Assembly (NCBI GenBank): GCA_900545955.1
Contig: URAU01000010.1
Location: 44,128 to 108,127, forward strand
Reading direction: 5' to 3'
Source of the DNA: an uncultured Porphyromonadaceae bacterium
GTDB taxonomy: Bacteria; Bacteroidota; Bacteroidia; Bacteroidales; Muribaculaceae
DNA: 64,000 nucleotides
Each line of letters opens with the position of its first letter. Positions within the stretch are counted from its first letter, which is position 1. Positions 60,975 through 64,000 of the stretch are shown in pieces. The notes beneath the pieces were generated by a model. The model saw nothing but the letters and a program-made list of their open reading frames with translations, did no database searches and had not been told where the DNA came from. The position numbers and the translations under genes are program-made.

Positions 60975-62431
60975 ACACGCACCAGGAGCACTCTCACGCC
61001 CCAGGCCGAAGTGTCAACAGCGCGGCGTGTGGGTTCGGAAGCAACAGTGGGGAAGCTGTAGCGGCGTCCCTCCACGTCGTATATTTCCATGGCAGCGATT
61101 TCCAAGGGTGCCTCCACATTGAGTGTCATCCCTTCGAACCAGGCGCGCAGGCGCCCGGCGCCATCGGCCGCAGCGTCGTCAACGCCGGTAACTACATCTA
61201 ATCTGAAATCTTTCCACTGGTCGGCAGCCTTGAAGTCGTCCGCCTTTGTATCATACACCCGCAGAAGAACCTCCGAGGGATCAATCCCCTTCCATACCTC
61301 CTCGCCGAGCAAGGGCACCTCTACGGCGTTGAGGCCGTCGATGGTGGCGAGGTCGGTCCAGCCGGCCATCGCCTCGGTGCCTATACGGCCGGTGGTCTCA
61401 GGAAGTGTGAGCAGTTGAACTCCCTTCCACCCCGACATGGCGTAGTCGCCGATTTCAATCCCTTCGGGGAGTGTGAGCGATGCATCGGCCGTGCCGCCGA
61501 TAGCAGCCAGCGAGAGGTCCGACAGACGGGCCACGGGGGGCAGCTCGCCAAGCGTAAGCGCCGAGGCGCTGTAGAATGCGCCGGTGCCGAGCTCTTTCAG
61601 ACTTTCGGGGAAAGTAGCCGACGTAAGGTCGCCACAGGCGGCGAAACTCCAGGCGCCGATTTCGCCGAGCGCGGGGCATCCCGCCAGATCGGCCGCAGCG
61701 AGGCCGCTGCCGTAAAAGGCTTTTTCGTCAATCTTTTTCAGAGATTTGGGGAATTCCATGGCGGTCAGCGCCTTGCAGCCGGCAAATGCCGATGCGCCGA
61801 TTTCAGCCACCGAAGGGAGGGTGACGTCGGCCAGAGCAGCGCATCGCGCGAACGCGCCGGCAGGAACCTCCTGGAGTGCGGCAGCCGAAATATCGGCCGA
61901 CTTCAGCGCGCCGCAGTCAGCAAACGCATTGGCTCCCAGCGCCTTCACCGCAGCCGGAAGCACCACGCTCTCCAGAGAATTGCAGTTGGCGAATGCCGAA
62001 GTGCCTATCTTCTCCACGGTGGCCGGGATGCCAATCTCCTTGATAGCCGTCGAAGCAAGCGCCCCGTCGCCGATGGCTTTCAGCGTGGCGGGAAGCGTCA
62101 CTTCAGTCAGCGAGCCGAGCATCAGGGCACCATCGGGAAGCACATCTGCTTCGCTCTTCGATACACCGGTCAGAGTCGGCTCCCCCTCGTAGGCCGCTAT
62201 ACGAGCCTCGCTCAGGTCGAGCGTGCGCAGCGTGCGCCAGAAATTATCGCGTATGTAGTCGAAATCGCGTATATCCATTTCCCCTTTGATTATCAGCTCG
62301 GCAGGAGCGGCATCTTCGGCGATTCCGGCAGAGATGGAGCCGGGAGTAAGTGTCAGAGTCTCCGCATTGGAGGTAAAACAGGCTGCGGCAGCCAAAAACA
62401 TTGCAAGCGTGCTGGTCAGTATATTTTTCAT
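60929..62431 (-). CDS. BspA-like leucine-rich-repeat surface protein with T9SS-like tail
   Basis: A 500-residue exported protein. Signal peptide (1-23, ending FTSNAE); then about ten repeats of the LRR_5 (BspA/Treponema) kind, each near 23 residues, for example IGTSAFANCNSLESVVLPAA and LGANAFADCGALKSADISAA, LGEIGAWSFAACGDLTSATF; and a C-terminal beta domain ending WGVRVLLVRVQLADGSAAAL with a basic end, which resembles a type IX secretion tail. Such proteins bind host or bacterial partners. Its 3' end overlaps the neighbouring hydrolase gene by 46 nt on the other strand. Confidence 0.87.
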   Translation of the reverse strand: MKNILTSTLAMFLAAAACFTSNAETLTLTPGSISAGIAEDAAPAELIIKGEMDIRDFDYIRDNFWRTLRTLDLSEARIAAYEGEPTLTGVSKSEADVLPDGALMLGSLTEVTLPATLKAIGDGALASTAIKEIGIPATVEKIGTSAFANCNSLESVVLPAAVKALGANAFADCGALKSADISAAALQEVPAGAFARCAALADVTLPSVAEIGASAFAGCKALTAMEFPKSLKKIDEKAFYGSGLAAADLAGCPALGEIGAWSFAACGDLTSATFPESLKELGTGAFYSASALTLGELPPVARLSDLSLAAIGGTADASLTLPEGIEIGDYAMSGWKGVQLLTLPETTGRIGTEAMAGWTDLATIDGLNAVEVPLLGEEVWKGIDPSEVLLRVYDTKADDFKAADQWKDFRLDVVTGVDDAAADGAGRLRAWFEGMTLNVEAPLEIAAMEIYDVEGRRYSFPTVASEPTRRAVDTSAWGVRVLLVRVQLADGSAAALKLAR

Positions 62432-62567
62432 CCGGATGTCAAAACATAATTAATCATTACTATAACTATTTCGCGCGCGATTTATTGTGTATAATAAAGC
62501 CGCATTTTGCGCGTTAATCATAGTGAATCCGCAGTGGCCACAGGCCAATGCCTATAATTTACTCCAT

Positions 62568-63956
62568 ATGTCTCCAGATTCTCTCTTTACCACGATATTC
62601 CGGCGCGTCGCCCCGATGCGTCTGGCCGCTCTTTTCGCCGCCGTAATGGCCGTGGCGGCGTTTTCGTCGTGCATCAACGACGAAATCAGCTCCTCCGCCT
62701 CCGACCAGCCCACGTTCTCGACCGACACCGTACGCCTCGGCACACTCTTCACCCTCGGCCCGTCGCCCACGCATAAGTTTCTCGTCCACAACCGCAACGA
62801 CAAAGGCATAGTAATAAGCCGCATAGCCTTCGCCGACGACCCGACCGGCGCCTTCCGCCTCAACGTCGACGGCATCAGCGGCAAAGAATTCTCCAACGTC
62901 GAAATCCGCGAAAACGACTCCATTTACGTCTTCGTCGAGGCTACACTCCCCGAAAACGGCCGCAACATGGCCGTCGACGTAATCGCCCACATCGAATTCC
63001 TCACCAACGGCGTCACCTCGCGCCTCCCCGTCAAGGCCTCCGGCCGCGATGTGGAGCGCTTCCGCGGCAACACCCGCATCACCGCCGACACCCGCCTGAG
63101 CGACCTCAAGCCCATACAGGTCTACGACTCCATAGTGGTCGAGGAAGGCGCCACGCTCACCATTCCCGCCGGAATGGAGATGTTCTTCCACGACGACGGC
63201 CGCCTCGTGGTCCACGGCTCCCTGCGCGTCGAGGGCACCGCTGAGAAACCCGTCGCCCTCACCGGCGACCGCTTCGGCTATGTAGCCGCCAAAATCCCCT
63301 ACGAAATCATGTCAGGACAGTGGCGCGGCGTGGAATTCTCCGAAACCTCGCGCGACAACTACATCTCCCACGCCTCCATCCGCAACACCGTGGAGGGAAT
63401 CGTGCTCGACCACACCACCTATACCCCCGAGGCGCCGGCCCTGCGCATCGTCAATTCGCAGGTGCGCAACTCCAAGAACTACACCCTCCTGGCCATCCAT
63501 ACCGGCGTCGAAGCTGCCGGATGCGAATTCACCGACGCCAGCTACGGCATCGTCGGCCTCATCGGTGGCGCCCACTCATTCAGCCACTGCACCTTCGCCA
63601 ACTACTACCTATTCACCGCCCTTGGCGGCCCGGCCGTGCAGCTCGCCCACCTCGACGCCGACCACACCTCAGAGGAAGGCGACGACGCAGCGCTCCCCTA
63701 TCTCTCCGCTACCTTCACCAACTCGATAATCTACGGCAACGGCGGCGACATCAGCCACGGCGACCTCGATTTCTCTCAGGTATATCTCTACCGCTGCCTG
63801 CTCAAATCCAACGGCACCGACGACGACCATTTCGTCGACTGCCTCTGGGGCAAAGACCCGCAGTACTACACACGCCGCGAGGACTACCATTTCGACTACC
63901 GCCTCAAGCCCACATCGCCCGCCGCGGCAGCCGGACTTCCCGAATACACCTCGCCC
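62568..63956 (+). CDS. right-handed beta-helix lipoprotein (truncated by adapter)
   Basis: The frame is open from the ATG at 62568 to the adapter at 63957; the stop at 63975 is artificial. A lipobox FSSC lies at Cys35 of this start (Cys19 from the ATG at 62616), which gives a surface or periplasmic lipoprotein. After an N-terminal beta domain (FRLNVDGISGKEFSNVEIRE) come beta-helix-type segments (SGQWRGVEFSETSRDNYISH, ALRIVNSQVRNSKNYTLLAI, CEFTDASYGIVGLIGGAHSF). The real protein continues past the contig end. Similar Bacteroidales proteins have right-handed parallel beta-helix domains, often carbohydrate-linked, but no enzyme motif is visible. Confidence 0.85.
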
Positions 63957-64000
63957 CTGTCTCTTATACACATCTGACGCTGCCGACGAACTCTAGGGTG
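63957..64000. other. Illumina Nextera adapter and index (sequencing artefact)
   Basis: 63957-63989 is the reverse complement of the Nextera read-1 transposase adapter, beginning with the Tn5 mosaic end CTGTCTCTTATACACATCT. Bases 63990-63997 (ACTCTAGG) match the reverse complement of an i5 index as I recall (S516), and the final GTG is the first three bases of the P5-side adapter. Not genomic. Confidence 0.97.

Noticed and set aside
1..64000. tRNA or rRNA genes
   Set aside because: Intergenic stretches were read for cloverleaf-type sequence and CCA-less acceptor pairs; none seen by eye, though a tRNA search program would be decisive.

Overview
The window is chromosomal DNA of a Bacteroidales bacterium, most likely a gut Muribaculaceae-type organism. 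This rests on high-GC coding sequence, intergenic promoters of the Bacteroidota type (TTTG, about 19-20 nt, then TAnnTTTG), weak Shine-Dalgarno sequences, a SusD-like protein, type-IX-secretion-like C-terminal tails, BspA-type leucine-rich repeats and a choloylglycine-hydrolase homologue. The family-level assignment is an inference. The last 44 bases are Illumina Nextera adapter plus index, so the right edge is a contig end and the last gene is artificially closed.

Layout. 1-6.1 kb (minus strand): partial TonB-type outer-membrane barrel, membrane acyltransferase, secreted six-hairpin glycosidase. 6.1-13.6 kb: pnp (minus), then on plus a polyprenol-phosphate mannosyltransferase with dihydroorotase, and parA-parB-surE. 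13.6-17.1 kb: secreted Ntn hydrolase of the choloylglycine family, a secreted protein with a sorting tail, an S1/P1 nuclease. 17.2-21.3 kb: a four-unit 23-bp tandem repeat, pyrG and yidC. 21.4-29.4 kb: surface-glycan operon with an IspD/TarI-type and a TagD-type cytidylyltransferase, a CDP-glycerol-transferase-like protein, a stand-alone asparagine-synthase domain, three glycosyltransferases and a convergent acyltransferase. This looks like phosphopolyol or phospho-alcohol decoration of a glycan. 29.5-35.3 kb: ferritin, a small barrel protein and TamB.

35.5-41.1 kb: the most interesting locus. It is one transcription unit (strong promoter, strong terminator) of six exported proteins: two related LPP20/FlgP-like proteins (one a lipoprotein), a small outer-membrane barrel, a DUF6175-like protein, a protein with possible CsgG/TolB-like and helical-repeat parts, and a large protein ending in a FlgT-C/SH3-like segment. 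Its promoter carries an extended motif that recurs at exactly the same spacing in front of a second secreted-protein operon (46.3-48.7 kb: a small tailed protein plus an orphan SusD-like protein without a lipobox).

41.2-45.3 kb (minus): three glycosyltransferases behind a RhuM-family gene, next to a REP-like doublet. 45.5-52.1 kb: small barrel protein, the SusD-like operon, an AAA/DUF4143 ATPase behind a cluster of related hairpins, an AraC regulator with an EamA transporter. 52.1-56 kb (minus): glycosyltransferase, Wzx-like flippase, ruvB. 56.2-64 kb: korA-korB with a HAD phosphatase, an exported alpha/beta hydrolase, a BspA-like leucine-rich-repeat protein and a truncated beta-helix lipoprotein. 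No rRNA, tRNA, CRISPR array, integrase or intact insertion sequence was seen.
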